64,000 nt of DNA from Corynebacterium resistens DSM 45100 (GCF_000177535.2 NC_015673.1:434001-498000), one strand, 5' to 3'. Positions 1 to 10,604 are shown, counted from the stretch's first letter. Notes: generated by a model from the sequence alone, not told the origin. Program-made: numbers and translations.

Positions 1-1866
1 AAGCTTCGACCTCATTCCCAGCGCAAGAATGCCCATCACCAGCAAAGGCCACACTAGGTAGAACTGTTCCTCGATGGAAAGCGACCAGTAATGCGTGAAA
101 ATGTTGAGGCCATTATCCGAGAAATAACTGCCGGACTCAGCGATTTGCCCCCAATTGCTCACGAACAATGCGCTGGTCAGCGCATGGTATCCGACCTTCA
201 CTGCAATATCGCCCCGGAACAGTGAAACCAGAGCCGTACAAATCGCAATCACGACCAGGGCCGCTGGCAAAATACGGCGCGCACGCCGCAGCCAGAATTG
301 CTTCAGGCTGATGCGACCGGTCTTGCGGTACTCACGAACCAGCAGGAACGTGATCAGGTACCCAGAGAGCACGAAGAACATGTCCACGCCCATGAACCCG
401 CCCGGGAACAGGGCCGGCCAGAAGTGGTACAGCAGTACCGCGATGACCGCGAGGCCACGCACGCCATCCAACCCGGGAATGTGCCGACGTTTCAGATTCG
501 CCGGAGTTCTCGGCTTCGCGCTGTTGTTGCCTCGGTTGGCGTTGGCTCGGTCCCGGAAGTTCGTGGCTGCGGAGTTCTTTGGTTTTTTCTTTTCCGACGC
601 CGCCACGGTCCGTTCCGGCACTCGCCACTCGCGGGGCGGTGTCGCGAGACGGTTCTCGCTAGGTCGTCTGGAAGTACTTGTGACTGTTTTCGCAACAGTA
701 TTGCCCGCACCACCAGAAGTAGCTGCGGTGGGTTTGGCAGCTGGCGCAGAGGTTGTCGCAGGTTTTACTGCCTTGGGCTCGGCAGCTGCTGCAGGTTTTG
801 CTGCAGGTTTAGCCGCCTTGGGTTTGGCAGCTGGCGCAGAGGTTGTCGCAGGTTTTGCTGCGGTGGGTTTGGCAGCTGGCGCAGAGGTTGTCGCAGGTTT
901 TGCTGTCTTGGCCTTGGCCTGCGGTGGTTGAGTTTTCTGCACCCGGGGTTTCTTGGAAACGTTATCTTGTTTGGTTTTGGTGGTAGCTTCCTTGACCACC
1001 GGTTGAGGATTCTCTGAGGTCGACTTCTTTGGTAGCGGGCGCCGTTCCGCACTGGATGGTTTGCTGCTATGGGCAGCCTTCAGCCGCGCCTCACGTTGTG
1101 CACGAATACGCTGCATGTGCGTAGCTGCGTGAACCTGTGGCTTTGATGCCTTCTTCGGCTTTTCCTGGGGCACCTTTGGAGCGGACGTCTGCGCACTCGG
1201 AGGCTTAGGCGCGCCTGGTAGGCGAGGAGTCAGTTTGATTGAGCTTGACGTGGCATCAGTTTTTGCAGAGACCGAACCCGCAGCAGTCTTGCTCTGAGCA
1301 GGAGCATCTGGTGCCTTCGGCTTGGGCTTGCCCGCGCCCTTAGTAGGAGTGGTTGATGCCTTCGGCTTGGGATTACCGGCGTTCTTGTTGGGAGTGGTTG
1401 ATGCCTTCGGCTTGGGATTACCGGCGTTCTTGTTGGGAGTGGTTGATGCCTTCGGCTTGGGCTTGCCGCCTCCCTTGGTGGGAGCGACTGGTGCCTTTGG
1501 CTTAGGCTTGCCACCTTGCGGGGTCGAAGAAGTTTTCTTCGGCGCAGCAGGTTGCTTCTCAGCATTCTTTTTGCTGAGGTTCGTGTTGGTTACGCTCGGC
1601 TTCGAGCTATCCTTCACGGTTGGCTGTGCGGCAGCAGCATTTTTCTTTGCGGGTTGTGGGGTAGAAGAGGTATCCGCGGCCTTTTCCGGCCACGCCGCTT
1701 TGTGTGTCTTTGGCTGTTTTGAAGCCAAGGTCGCTGACGAGTCATCCTTCGCTGTGCCATTGACACGCTTCTGTGAAGCTGCGAATTGTTCACGAACGCG
1801 GGGAGCGACACGATCACGTACGAAAGTCGCGCTATCTTTACGAATTTTCCGGAAAAAGTCAGCCAT
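1..1866 (-). CDS. Acyltransferase-3 (OafA/YrhL-like) membrane O-acyltransferase with long basic tail, 3' end outside window
   Basis: The frame is open from an ATG at 1866 to the left edge (622 codons seen, no stop). From about residue 457 it reads RRHIPGLDGVRGLAV, then LLYHFWP, GVDMFFVLSGYLI and HYWSLSIEEQFYLVWPLL, the hallmarks of the acyltransferase 3 family, whose multi-helix membrane proteins move acyl groups (often acetyl) onto cell-envelope glycans or lipids. The conserved His and the R/K-rich loop LRRARRILPAALV are present. Residues 1-456 are unusual: Ala/Lys/Pro/Thr-rich and strongly basic, with tandem units like GNPKPKASTTP (about 1300-1480) and AAKPATTSAPAAKP (about 720-900), resembling the disordered tails of actinobacterial DNA-binding proteins. 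Substrate unknown. The family assignment is firm; the tail's role is not known. The opposite-strand frames over the tail are repeat artefacts. Confidence 0.85.
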   Translation of the reverse strand, partial: MADFFRKIRKDSATFVRDRVAPRVREQFAASQKRVNGTAKDDSSATLASKQPKTHKAAWPEKAADTSSTPQPAKKNAAAAQPTVKDSSKPSVTNTNLSKKNAEKQPAAPKKTSSTPQGGKPKPKAPVAPTKGGGKPKPKASTTPNKNAGNPKPKASTTPNKNAGNPKPKASTTPTKGAGKPKPKAPDAPAQSKTAAGSVSAKTDATSSSIKLTPRLPGAPKPPSAQTSAPKVPQEKPKKASKPQVHAATHMQRIRAQREARLKAAHSSKPSSAERRPLPKKSTSENPQPVVKEATTKTKQDNVSKKPRVQKTQPPQAKAKTAKPATTSAPAAKPTAAKPATTSAPAAKPKAAKPAAKPAAAAEPKAVKPATTSAPAAKPTAATSGGAGNTVAKTVTSTSRRPSENRLATPPREWRVPERTVAASEKKKPKNSAATNFRDRANANRGNNSAKPRTPANLKRRHIPGLDGVRGLAVIAVLLYHFWPALFPGGFMGVDMFFVLSGYLITFLLVREYRKTGRISLKQFWLRRARRILPAALVVIAICTALVSLFRGDIAVKVGYHALTSALFVSNWGQIAESGSYFSDNGLNIFTHYWSLSIEEQFYLVWPLLVMGILALGMRSKL

Positions 1867-1973
1867 GGGGGAACGCAGTCAGACAAAGAGTGGATGTGAA
1901 GGTAGGGGGCGAAAACTACTACGCCCTCACTGCCTTTCTAGAGGTCGGTGTAAAAACTGTAGGGAGCTACATT

Positions 1974-2825
1974 TTAAGCATCTGAAGAAAGATAACCCAA
2001 TACCGCCGAGTGCAACGCCCCATTAGTGGCTACTGCCGAACCGCCATGGGGCCCTTCTTCACCATTGATCGAGGTGAAACGGCCTCCGGCCTCACTAATG
2101 ATGGGGACTAGTGCAGCGAGGTCCCACAGGGATACTTCCGGTTCTGCGGCGATGTCCACAGCACCTTCTGCGACCAACATGTAAGACCAGAAATCGCCGT
2201 AGCCACGCAGGCGCCAGGCGTCATCGGTCAAAGAAATGAGCTGCTCCCGCAAACCGCAAGCTGCCCAACCGGACAGGGAAGAAATAGCGATGGAGGAATC
2301 CCCGATTTCGCTCACCCCGGAAACGCGTAGTTGCCGTGGTTCGGCCGATGGGATGGGATGATCTGCGCCGGTAGCTGCTGGGGTGGAAAAGGAACGCCAT
2401 GCGCCCATACCGTTCGCAGCCCACCAGCGACGTGTGAGGGCAGGGGCAGAGACTGCTCCGACAACCGGCTTGCCATCTTCAAGGAGAGCAATCAGGGTGG
2501 CCCATACTGGTACGCCACGGACGTAGTTTTTCGTGCCATCGATGGGGTCAATCACCCATTGGCGCCCTTCGAAAGTGGCGGTTCCGCCGAACTCTTCGCC
2601 CAGAATGGCATCGCCAGGGGCTTGGGCGGCGATGATTTCGCGCAGCTTTTTCTCCACGGCAGTATCCGCATCACTGACGGGTGTGAGATCCGGTTTCGTA
2701 TCGATGCGCAGATCGGAAGATTCGAATCTCGACATTGTGATGTGATCAGCGGCATCGGCCAAGCTCAAGGCTAGCGTGAGGTCAGCGGAGTGGCCGTGTG
2801 GAGCAAGGCTTGGCGAATCAGTCAT
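1974..2825 (-). CDS. hisN: Histidinol-phosphatase of the inositol-monophosphatase family
   Basis: This 283-residue protein carries the Mg-binding motifs of the inositol monophosphatase superfamily: [22 protein letters not shown] (DPIDGT) and, near the C-terminus, [15 protein letters not shown]. In corynebacteria the member next to a second IMPase gene and prfB is HisN, which removes phosphate from L-histidinol phosphate, the penultimate histidine step. The order here (hisN, IMPase, then divergent prfB-ftsEX-smpB) matches that arrangement, which is the main reason for choosing HisN over a plain inositol phosphatase. No signal peptide, so cytosolic. About 104 bp separate it from the IMPase gene upstream on the same strand. 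Substrate is inferred from context, not from sequence alone. Confidence 0.82.
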   Translation of the reverse strand: MTDSPSLAPHGHSADLTLALSLADAADHITMSRFESSDLRIDTKPDLTPVSDADTAVEKKLREIIAAQAPGDAILGEEFGGTATFEGRQWVIDPIDGTKNYVRGVPVWATLIALLEDGKPVVGAVSAPALTRRWWAANGMGAWRSFSTPAATGADHPIPSAEPRQLRVSGVSEIGDSSIAISSLSGWAACGLREQLISLTDDAWRLRGYGDFWSYMLVAEGAVDIAAEPEVSLWDLAALVPIISEAGGRFTSINGEEGPHGGSAVATNGALHSAVLGYLSSDA

Positions 2826-2929
2826 ACGCTCATGCTAGCGCGCTGCGAAACAAAAACAAGAACCTTAAAGTCACAGGTTCCTGTGAACTTCTGTGACGTT
2901 TGATGTGCCCTGTGGTTACTAGCTGGAGG

Positions 2930-3778
2930 TTAAGGATTTTGAATTTTTTTCGACGCCGCCTCGACCGCAGCAGTAGATCCCGCAATAGACCACGTCGTTC
3001 CTTGGGCCTCAATCTGCACAGCTTTACCACCGGCACCTTCCACCAAAGCACGACCCGGCAGCCAATCCCAGCTTTTCACGCTACGCTGCATCCAGCACCC
3101 CAGCTGACCGGCGGCTACGCTGCCGAGATCCACTGATGCGGATCCAAACATGCGAATCGTGGCGAACTCTTGAACAACGGATTGCCATGCCGTTGCTACG
3201 TCCTTGTTCGCGAAATCCGTGGGGTGCAGATAACCGCCAAGACAGGTTTCATTTGTCGTAGCAGTGGAAGCTTGCACGGGCTTGCCATCCAATGTCGTGG
3301 GGATATCGGGGCCACCGAACCAAGTTTGACCCATGGCCGGGCGATGAACTGCACCGAAAATGACCCGGTCGGGGTTATCTGGAGAGCCTTCGACAAGGGC
3401 GAGGGCAGAGCACCAGTAATCCGAACCGATAGTGAAGTTGTAGGTGCCGTCGACAGGATCGATCACCCACGTGCGGCCGGACGTGGATTCCTGTTGTGTG
3501 CCTTCCTCGCCCAGTAGGCCATCCTCCGGACGAAATGCGCGTAAAACATCAGCGATAAATTTTTCTGCAGCCCTGTCGGCAGCGGTAACAACGTCGCTAA
3601 CAGAAGTCTTTGTTTCTGTGGTCAACCCGGATTCGCGCATGCGCCAAGCTAAGCGACCGGCATTAAACACGAGGGCTTGGGCGAGGTGCTCATCAGAATC
3701 GTCCACGTGCGCGACCATGAACGTCTTGATAATTGCATCGAGCATGTCCTGGGGGATCGGAGAGTTATCGGAAGCCAT
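2930..3778 (-). CDS. Inositol-1-monophosphatase-family protein
   Basis: A 282-residue protein with the family motifs [18 protein letters not shown] and, near the C-terminus, [18 protein letters not shown] place the start at ATG 3778 ([10 protein letters not shown]), because a longer frame would run into the divergently transcribed prfB; an AGGA lies just before this ATG. It probably dephosphorylates inositol phosphate or a related phosphoester; inositol is needed in corynebacteria for phosphatidylinositol and mycothiol. It lies directly upstream of hisN on the same strand, a paralogous pair. Exact substrate unknown. Confidence 0.8.
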   Translation of the reverse strand: MASDNSPIPQDMLDAIIKTFMVAHVDDSDEHLAQALVFNAGRLAWRMRESGLTTETKTSVSDVVTAADRAAEKFIADVLRAFRPEDGLLGEEGTQQESTSGRTWVIDPVDGTYNFTIGSDYWCSALALVEGSPDNPDRVIFGAVHRPAMGQTWFGGPDIPTTLDGKPVQASTATTNETCLGGYLHPTDFANKDVATAWQSVVQEFATIRMFGSASVDLGSVAAGQLGCWMQRSVKSWDWLPGRALVEGAGGKAVQIEAQGTTWSIAGSTAAVEAASKKIQNP

Positions 3779-3803
3779 GAATCCTATTGTGCATACCAGC
3801 GGG

Positions 3804-3809
3804 TAAACT
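3804..3809 (+). promoter_or_regulatory. -10 box of prfB, probably leaderless
   Basis: TAAACT ends 8 nt before the prfB ATG at 3818, so transcription would begin at or within a base or two of the start codon. There is no Shine-Dalgarno sequence upstream. Leaderless transcripts are common in actinobacteria. Confidence 0.5.
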
Positions 3810-3817
3810 TGCCCATT

Positions 3818-4954
3818 ATGCAGATGGAAGTCACGACCGACCTGAAAGAAATGGACAGCACCCTCACCACTATCGAGAAGGTGTTGGATCTCGAAGCGTT
3901 GGCCGATTCCGCCCGTGAGTTGGAAGATCGAGCGGCGGATCCAAGCCTGTGGGATGATCCCGATCATGCGCAGAAAGTGACTTCCGAGCTATCCCGCGTG
4001 CAGGGCAAGCTGCGAAAAGTGAAGTCCTTGCGGCAGCGGCTAGAAGATTTGCCCGTCATGTATGACATGGCTGAGGAAGCTGCGGCAGAGGATCCGGATA
4101 CCGCTGATGAGGCCATGGAAATGGCTGATGAGGAACGAGCGGAGCTTCGTAAGGAAATTGAATCCCTCGAAGTCACAACGATGCTTTCGGGTGAATATGA
4201 CCAGCGCGAAGCGGTGGTTAATATCCGCTCTGGGGCCGGCGGTGTGGATGCAGCTGACTGGGCGGAGATGCTCATGCGGATGTACACCCGCTGGGCCGAA
4301 AAATCTGGGCATAAGGTGGATATTTATGACATCTCGTATGCGGAAGAAGCTGGGATCAAGTCCGCCACCTTCGTTGTACATGGCGAGTACATGTACGGCA
4401 CATTGTCCGTGGAACAAGGGGCGCACCGCCTGGTCCGCTTGAGTCCGTTTGGAAGTGGTGGCGACAAGCGCCAGACTTCCTTCGCAGAGGTTGAGGTTCT
4501 GCCCGTCGTGGAGCAAACCGACCACATCGACATTCCTGATGCGGAAGTCCGGGTAGATGTCTACCGTTCTTCCGGTCCTGGTGGCCAGTCGGTTAATACC
4601 ACCGACTCTGCAGTTCGTTTGACGCACATTCCCACCGGGATCGTGGTGACCTGTCAAAACGAAAAATCCCAGATCCAAAACAAGGCCAGCGCCATGCGAG
4701 TGCTGCAGGCCAAGTTGCTGGAGCGCAAGCGGCAGGAAGAACGGGCGGAACTCGATGCCCTCGGCGCGGGTGGTAATGCTTCATGGGGTAATCAAATGCG
4801 CTCGTATGTGCTGCATCCGTACCAGATGGTGAAGGATCTGCGAACTAATTATGAGGTCAACGATCCTTCCAAGGTATTGGACGGAGACCTCGACGGTTTC
4901 CTCGAAGCAGGCATTCGCTGGCGGATGTCCGAACAACAAATGCAGTCGAATTAA
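3818..4954 (+). CDS. prfB: Peptide chain release factor 2 (RF2)
   Basis: A 378-residue class I release factor that reads UAA and UGA stop codons and triggers peptidyl-tRNA hydrolysis. It shows the GGQ loop in [16 protein letters not shown], and the RF2-type tripeptide region [11 protein letters not shown], which argues for RF2 over RF1 (PxT). Start chosen at ATG 3818 (MQMEVTTDL) because a -10 box lies 8 nt upstream; ATG 3824 is an alternative. The frame is continuous from the start: the in-frame UGA and programmed +1 frameshift that autoregulates prfB in many bacteria is absent here. A long hairpin terminator follows at 5040-5088. Confidence 0.95.
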   Translation: MQMEVTTDLKEMDSTLTTIEKVLDLEALADSARELEDRAADPSLWDDPDHAQKVTSELSRVQGKLRKVKSLRQRLEDLPVMYDMAEEAAAEDPDTADEAMEMADEERAELRKEIESLEVTTMLSGEYDQREAVVNIRSGAGGVDAADWAEMLMRMYTRWAEKSGHKVDIYDISYAEEAGIKSATFVVHGEYMYGTLSVEQGAHRLVRLSPFGSGGDKRQTSFAEVEVLPVVEQTDHIDIPDAEVRVDVYRSSGPGGQSVNTTDSAVRLTHIPTGIVVTCQNEKSQIQNKASAMRVLQAKLLERKRQEERAELDALGAGGNASWGNQMRSYVLHPYQMVKDLRTNYEVNDPSKVLDGDLDGFLEAGIRWRMSEQQMQSN

Positions 4955-5039
4955 CCACAGTTCAACGAACTAGCTGCAGCTCACTGAATTGGCTGCAGCC
5001 ATGTGTGGGCATAAAGGGGGCATTGCTTCCACACACGAG

Positions 5040-5088
5040 AAAAGGGCTAGGGACTTCCCGCCCGCTGGCGGGAAGTCCCTAGCCCTTT
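5040..5088. terminator. Bidirectional terminator between prfB and putA
   Basis: A perfect 22-bp inverted repeat with a 4-nt loop (CGCT), A-rich at one end and T-rich at the other, so it can end both the rightward prfB and the leftward putA transcript. Confidence 0.85.
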
Positions 5089-5110
5089 CGGCTTCAAACC
5101 TCGATGAGGC

Positions 5111-8100
5111 TTATGGGGTCAGGCCGTGAATGTAACCGAAGCGGTGCTCGGTGGTGGAGACAGCCTGCTCCAGCAACAGTGGCAGCAGCTCGCGGCGGCC
5201 ATCTGGCAGCACGTCCTGATCCAGGATCACGGAACCGGACTGTGCGGCAGCCTCGTATAGGGAGTCTGGCGCCACGCCCAGGGAACGTACGCGAACGGAC
5301 TGCGTGGTTTCGATTTCTTCTGCGAAGTCATCGTCGGATGCCACACGCATACCCATGCCCAGCTCGCCCCAAGAGGAAGCAACCTCGTGGGTAGCGGTGA
5401 TATCCAGCTCGGTGCCGGTGGCTGCCGAGGCTAGCTTCAGGCGCAGCAGGTCGCGTGGATTCGCACCTGGGTTAACGCGGACGCGCAGAGGCTCCAACAG
5501 CGGCTTGTAGCGGAACACATTGGACTCTACGACCAGCGCGGTGTTGTCGTGCTCGACACCAAACTCGGTCGCCATTGCGTGGGCGTCGGACTCAGCAGCA
5601 CGGCGTAGCCAGAAGTGATCCTGCTTGTCTAGGGCGGGGGAGCCCAGGCCACGGATCTCGCGCAGAAGCTGCGTGATGTGCGTTGGCAAGGTGCCAGGAA
5701 CCAGCTGGCTGATATCGCCCTCGGACCATACACCCTGCTGGGCGACGTAGTTGGGTCCACCGGCCTTGGCGCCGGAGCCCAAGGAGGAGTTCTTCCAACC
5801 ACCGAATGGCTGGCGCTGGACGATTGCGCCGGTGATGCCACGCTCAACGTAAGCGTTACCGACCTCAACGCGCTCGCGCCAGTAAGCGGTCTCCTCGACA
5901 TCGATGGTGTGGATACCACCGGTCAGGCCGAAGCCCGTGGAATTCTGCCACTCAATAGCTTGATCCAGGGTCTCGGCGTGCATGATGCCGGCAACTGGGC
6001 CGAAGCACTCGTGGGTGTGGAACCAGCTGCCAGGCTGTACGTTGTCACGCAAGCCTGGGCTCCACAGCGTGCCTTCCTCGTTTAGCTTCTCTGGCTTGAC
6101 CAGCCATTTTTCGCCCTTATCCAGCTGGGTCAGGCCACGCAGCAGCTTGTCTCCAGGAGGCTCGATGATGCCGTTCATGTAGGTGGAGATGTCGTAGCCA
6201 GGGCCGACCTTCATGGAACGAACCGCATCGACCAGCTGGCCGATGAATCGCTTGGATTCGCCGATGGAACCCACAGTGATGATCAGCGAAGCAGCGGAAC
6301 ACTTCTGACCAGCGTGGCCGTAAGCGGACTTGAAGATGTCGGCCACAGCCAAGTCGGGGTCGGCCGCTGGGGTCACGATGAGGGCGTTCTTACCACTGGT
6401 CTCCGCATTGATCACCATGCGTGGCTTCCAGCTGCGGAACAACTTGGCGGTCTCGGATGCGCCGGTCAGGATCACGGAGTCTACATCTGGGTGGGAGATC
6501 AGGCGCTTACCAGCATCGGCCTCATCGGCGTTAACCAGCTGTACCAAGTCCTCAGTGATGCCAGCCTCACGGATGATCTCCATGAAGACCTCAGCAATGC
6601 GCAGCACCTGCGGTGCAGGCTTGATGATTACGCAGGCACCCGCTGCCAGGGAAGCGAAGATACCGCCCAGTGGAATAGCGATCGGGAAGTTCCACGGTGG
6701 GGTCACTACAACCGTCTTGTACGGGGTAAACACGGAGCCACGGACCTGATCCAGCTCTCGAGCGGACTCTGCGTAGTAGCGAGCGAAGTCGATAGCCTCG
6801 GAAACCTCTGGGTCGGTCTCTCCGACGGTCTTGCCTGCCTCGAATACAGCTGCGGAGATCAGCTTAGAGCGGTTGTTAGCCAGTGCGTCGGCTGCACGAT
6901 CCAGCAGCTCAGCGCGCTCATGACCGGTCTTCTTGGACCATTCCTCAGCGGACTTCCGGCAACGTGCGACAGCCTCGTCGACAACAGCTGGGTCGGTAAC
7001 GGAGGGAGTCTGTGCCGGGCCAGGGTTGGACTCTGGCGCCACGATGCGCGCAGCCCACTCACGGTTGGCTGGCAGCACTGGGTCCGTGTCTGGCTCGTTG
7101 ACGAAGTTGCCAGGTGTGGAATCACTGCGGCAGCCGAGCTTCTGCTCTTCTTCTTCCAGGCGGTTTTGGGTGCGACGCCGCCCGGCGAACGTCTTCCAAC
7201 GATCCTGAACGGAGTGGCGGAAACGCAGTTCCTGAGCCTGCATCGGGGTGTTGCCGTTCTCATCGGACTCGTCGTCCTCTGGAGTGAACAGTGCGTAGAG
7301 GAAGTTTTGCTTAGCGCCGTTTTCCTCCAGTCGGCGCACCAAGTAGCTGATGGCGACGTCAAAGTCTTCAGCCTTAACCACTGGCGTGTAAAGGATCAAG
7401 CCACCAACAACGTCTCGAACAGCTTCTGCCTGGCCAGGAGCCATACCCTGCAGCATCTCGACATCAAGCTGATCTTCGACATTGCGGACTACAGATAGCT
7501 CGTGAGCTAGCGCCACGTGGTACAGGTTGTGGGAAGCGACACCGATGCGAATGGCGTCGGCATTCTCTGGCTGCAGTGCGTAGTCCATCAAGCGAACGTA
7601 GTTGGCGTCCACCTCGGCCTTAGTCAGGTAAGGCGCCTGTGGCCAATCGTGGATTTCGGAGTCCACGCGCTCCATGGAGAGGTTGGCACCCTTAACCAAG
7701 CGAACCTTGATCTTGCCGCCACCCTTAGCGCGGCGCTGCTTGGCGTATTCGGTCAGCTTGACCAGAGCATCGAAGGTATCAGGCAGGTAAGCCTGCAATA
7801 CGATGCCAGTCTCCAGCTCAAGGAATTCTTCCTCATCCATCAGCTCGGTGAAGAGCTTGATGGTGAGGTCCAGGTCCTTGTATTCCTCCATGTCCATGTT
7901 GATGAAGGGGTGTGGCTGGCGCTTCATGGCCTGACGGTACAGCGGGCGCAGGCGTTCCTTGAGGCGCTCTGTGCTGCCTTCGAGATCCCAGTGGTTCAGC
8001 TGGGATACGACGGAGGAGGCCTTCACGGAGACATAGTCCACACGTGGGTTCTTGAGTAGCTCAACGATGGCGTCGAGACGCTTTTGAGCCTCGGCTTCAC

Positions 8101-8587
8101 CGAGGACGGCCTCGCCAAGAAGGTTGAGGTTCAGCCGGAATCCCTGGTCGTGGCTGCGATCAAGCAGGTTGTCAAGGGCCTTGGACTCCGCATCAAGTAC
8201 CAAGTGGCTCACAGTGGTGCGCAAGTACTTACGCGCGATTGGCATGACAACGCTGGGCAGCAGTGGGGCGGCAATGGAGCCCGCAGTAACGAGTGCCTGA
8301 TCCAAAAAGCTCATGAAGCCAGGAACTGGCGCGGTTCGCTTCAGTGGGTGCGCGATGCGCATAAATTCCTTGGCAGCAACACTATTGTCTTCAGGGCGAG
8401 CAACGCGGTCTACGAAGGCGAAGGTGAATTCGACACCATCTGGATCGTGAACCATGTCGGCCAGTTGCTTGGTGGATTTGGAGGTTTCTTCAACCTCTAG
8501 CCACTGTTCGGCACGGTGGATTGCTTTGGTTACTACCGCTTCGACATCGGAGCTATTTGGTAAAGGGGTAAAAGCCTGGCTGCTCAA
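5111..8587 (-). CDS. putA: Bifunctional proline dehydrogenase / pyrroline-5-carboxylate dehydrogenase
   Basis: About 1158 residues. The N-terminal half is the FAD-dependent proline dehydrogenase barrel (NLNLLGEAVLGE, KVRLVKGAN, YLTKAEVDANY); the C-terminal half from about residue 520 is the aldehyde dehydrogenase that makes glutamate, with NAETSGKNALIV and the catalytic cysteine in GHAGQKCSAASL. It oxidises proline to glutamate by channelling the P5C intermediate. Translation is likely from TTG at 8587, since GAGG lies 6 nt upstream of it but directly against the earlier TTG at 8593. No N-terminal ribbon-helix-helix domain is seen, so this is not the autoregulatory enterobacterial type. Confidence 0.94.
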   Translation of the reverse strand: MSSQAFTPLPNSSDVEAVVTKAIHRAEQWLEVEETSKSTKQLADMVHDPDGVEFTFAFVDRVARPEDNSVAAKEFMRIAHPLKRTAPVPGFMSFLDQALVTAGSIAAPLLPSVVMPIARKYLRTTVSHLVLDAESKALDNLLDRSHDQGFRLNLNLLGEAVLGEAEAQKRLDAIVELLKNPRVDYVSVKASSVVSQLNHWDLEGSTERLKERLRPLYRQAMKRQPHPFINMDMEEYKDLDLTIKLFTELMDEEEFLELETGIVLQAYLPDTFDALVKLTEYAKQRRAKGGGKIKVRLVKGANLSMERVDSEIHDWPQAPYLTKAEVDANYVRLMDYALQPENADAIRIGVASHNLYHVALAHELSVVRNVEDQLDVEMLQGMAPGQAEAVRDVVGGLILYTPVVKAEDFDVAISYLVRRLEENGAKQNFLYALFTPEDDESDENGNTPMQAQELRFRHSVQDRWKTFAGRRRTQNRLEEEEQKLGCRSDSTPGNFVNEPDTDPVLPANREWAARIVAPESNPGPAQTPSVTDPAVVDEAVARCRKSAEEWSKKTGHERAELLDRAADALANNRSKLISAAVFEAGKTVGETDPEVSEAIDFARYYAESARELDQVRGSVFTPYKTVVVTPPWNFPIAIPLGGIFASLAAGACVIIKPAPQVLRIAEVFMEIIREAGITEDLVQLVNADEADAGKRLISHPDVDSVILTGASETAKLFRSWKPRMVINAETSGKNALIVTPAADPDLAVADIFKSAYGHAGQKCSAASLIITVGSIGESKRFIGQLVDAVRSMKVGPGYDISTYMNGIIEPPGDKLLRGLTQLDKGEKWLVKPEKLNEEGTLWSPGLRDNVQPGSWFHTHECFGPVAGIMHAETLDQAIEWQNSTGFGLTGGIHTIDVEETAYWRERVEVGNAYVERGITGAIVQRQPFGGWKNSSLGSGAKAGGPNYVAQQGVWSEGDISQLVPGTLPTHITQLLREIRGLGSPALDKQDHFWLRRAAESDAHAMATEFGVEHDNTALVVESNVFRYKPLLEPLRVRVNPGANPRDLLRLKLASAATGTELDITATHEVASSWGELGMGMRVASDDDFAEEIETTQSVRVRSLGVAPDSLYEAAAQSGSVILDQDVLPDGRRELLPLLLEQAVSTTEHRFGYIHGLTP

Positions 8588-8747
8588 CGCCAACCTCGAT
8601 TCTTCAATCGTTGACTAAGGCGAAAAGTGGCCTCAATCAAGAACTGTGCAGAGTACGTTCACCACCCTAATAACGACTGCAGAATTGAGCCAGCTCAGGT
8701 GCCACCTTTGCAGAGGTGGGGGAGGGGAAGGCGCTATTGTCGCACCT

Positions 8748-10403
8748 CTATTGAGGGGCAGGGTAGTCCATGGGGGTACCGGGGCCGAGCGGCAAACCGA
8801 CCGCCCACCACAGCGCGAAGAACAAGAACCAGCCAACCAACATCGCGATGGAATACGGCAGAGCTAGGGACATCAGCGTGCCGATGCCTGCTTTCTTGTA
8901 GTAGCGCTGCAAGAAAGTCAACGCCAAAGCGAAGTATGGACTCATCGGGGTGATGATGTTCGATGGGGAATCACCGATACGGAATAGCATCTGGGTGACC
9001 TCGGGGGAAAACCCTACGTACATGAACATCGGAACCACGATGGGGGCCATCAGTGCCCATTGCGCTGAACCGGAAGTAATAAATAGGTTGATCAGCGCCA
9101 CCAGCACCACGAAAGCGCCAAACAATACCAATGGTGGCAGGTCAGCTTTTTGCAGTAGCTCTGCGCCCTTAATCGCGGTCCACGAACCGAGGTTGGAAGC
9201 CTTGAACCACGCCAGGAACTGGGAAACCGCAAAGAACAGCACCATCATCGGCACCAGTGTTTTCAGACCCTTGGCCATGTACGTCGGAACGTCGTTGGGC
9301 GAAGTGATGGACTTAATGCCCACGCCGTAGATGATGCCCAATACCAGGAAGGTCACGGCGATCGGTACCGCCACCGCGGTGATCAGCGGGCTAGACATTA
9401 CGTCTCCACCCTCACCCTGCAGCGGAGAGAAGGGGACGAATAGCAATGCGAAGTACAAGGCCAGCATGATCGCCGCGACTAGTCCCGTCCACTTCAGGGC
9501 ACGGGACTCGTCTTGATCCAGTCGCAGGGCCGCGGTGAGTTTCTCCTGCGGTACTTCCTCCGCTAGTTCGTCATCGCCATCGCGGCCGGTGTTGAAAGTG
9601 ACCTGTGAGTAATCAATGTGGCTGTGGTCAACCAGCTGCTCCGTGCGGCGGTTCATGAACCCTTCCGTCAGGACGGTAATGATCAGCGCCAACACAATCG
9701 CGCTGGCCGCAACGAAGAAGTAATTGGCCAGCGGCGATACAAAATATTCCTTGTCCACGATGTGTGCCGCGGACGTGGAAATACCACCCAGCAGCACATC
9801 CGTAATATTCAGCACTAGCGAGGAATTAAAGCCGGCCGAGGAAGCGGCGAACGCCACCATCGCGCCCACAATCGGCGACCGCCCCATAGCGCGGAAGGAC
9901 ACGGCGCCCAGCGGAATCAGGATCACATATACTGCGTCCGAAGCCACAGATCCCGTCACGCCTGCGAGTGCCACCACGAACGTCAGCATCTTCGGACCAA
10001 CTTTGGACACGATAGCGCGCACCACCGCGCTGATCAGGCCGGCGTGCTCCGCCACTGCCACACCCAGCATGACCGTGATGATCAGGCCCAGTGGCGGGAA
10101 ACTCACATAATTCTCCACCGCGTCCTCGACGATCATCTTCAGGCCATCGGCACTAAGTAGATTGACGATCTCCACCGGTTTGCCATCTTCCGGATTCGTC
10201 GCCGTCAGTCCAATCTTGTGGCCTATATAACTGGAGACCAGCACCAGCCCACCGAGGATCACGAATAGCCAAAAGGGATCCGGTAGCTTATTGCCAACCT
10301 TCTCGATGAATCCCAAAAATCCACCGGCGTGGTTTCCCTTGTTCTCCGTCTCGTCCGCCTGATCTGAGTGGCGGTACTTGGTCGCGGTCCTCTGGTCGCT
10401 CAT
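8748..10403 (-). CDS. AbgT-family transporter
   Basis: A 551-residue membrane protein with about 11-12 hydrophobic segments. The C-terminal signature FITSGSAQWALMAPIVVP followed by RIGDSPSNIITPMSPY is that of the AbgT family, whose members import p-aminobenzoyl-glutamate or, in other cases, export sulfonamides. The start is placed at ATG 10403 (MSDQRTATKYRH), preceded by AAAGAG; an upstream TTG at 10475 lacks support. The substrate cannot be told from sequence. It stands alone between putA and ftsE, on the strand opposite to ftsE. Confidence 0.88.
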   Translation of the reverse strand: MSDQRTATKYRHSDQADETENKGNHAGGFLGFIEKVGNKLPDPFWLFVILGGLVLVSSYIGHKIGLTATNPEDGKPVEIVNLLSADGLKMIVEDAVENYVSFPPLGLIITVMLGVAVAEHAGLISAVVRAIVSKVGPKMLTFVVALAGVTGSVASDAVYVILIPLGAVSFRAMGRSPIVGAMVAFAASSAGFNSSLVLNITDVLLGGISTSAAHIVDKEYFVSPLANYFFVAASAIVLALIITVLTEGFMNRRTEQLVDHSHIDYSQVTFNTGRDGDDELAEEVPQEKLTAALRLDQDESRALKWTGLVAAIMLALYFALLFVPFSPLQGEGGDVMSSPLITAVAVPIAVTFLVLGIIYGVGIKSITSPNDVPTYMAKGLKTLVPMMVLFFAVSQFLAWFKASNLGSWTAIKGAELLQKADLPPLVLFGAFVVLVALINLFITSGSAQWALMAPIVVPMFMYVGFSPEVTQMLFRIGDSPSNIITPMSPYFALALTFLQRYYKKAGIGTLMSLALPYSIAMLVGWFLFFALWWAVGLPLGPGTPMDYPAPQ

Positions 10404-10604
10404 GAGCTCTTTCTTTTGTTGGGGGCTGGGCCAGGGTAGGGGGGTCGGCCTTTTCTTTTCCGACGCCAACTTCAACCGGATGGGCTTGTGACTTTACATT
10501 CTGAGGTGCCTGAGCACACGAAAATGGTCATTTTAACGAACCAACCCAGCCGTCACATTCGTAACTTATTTCACTTTAGACTTTAGTAACAACAGTGTCT
10601 TCGC

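Noticed and set aside
155..2026. Several long open frames on the plus strand opposite the basic tail of the acyltransferase
   Set aside because: They mirror a repetitive GC-rich codon pattern, have no family features, and the minus-strand frame is continuous into a recognisable enzyme.
3677..3817. Upstream extension of the prfB frame
   Set aside because: It overlaps the divergent IMPase gene and ignores the -10 box before ATG 3818. I also looked for a programmed frameshift UGA in prfB and found none.
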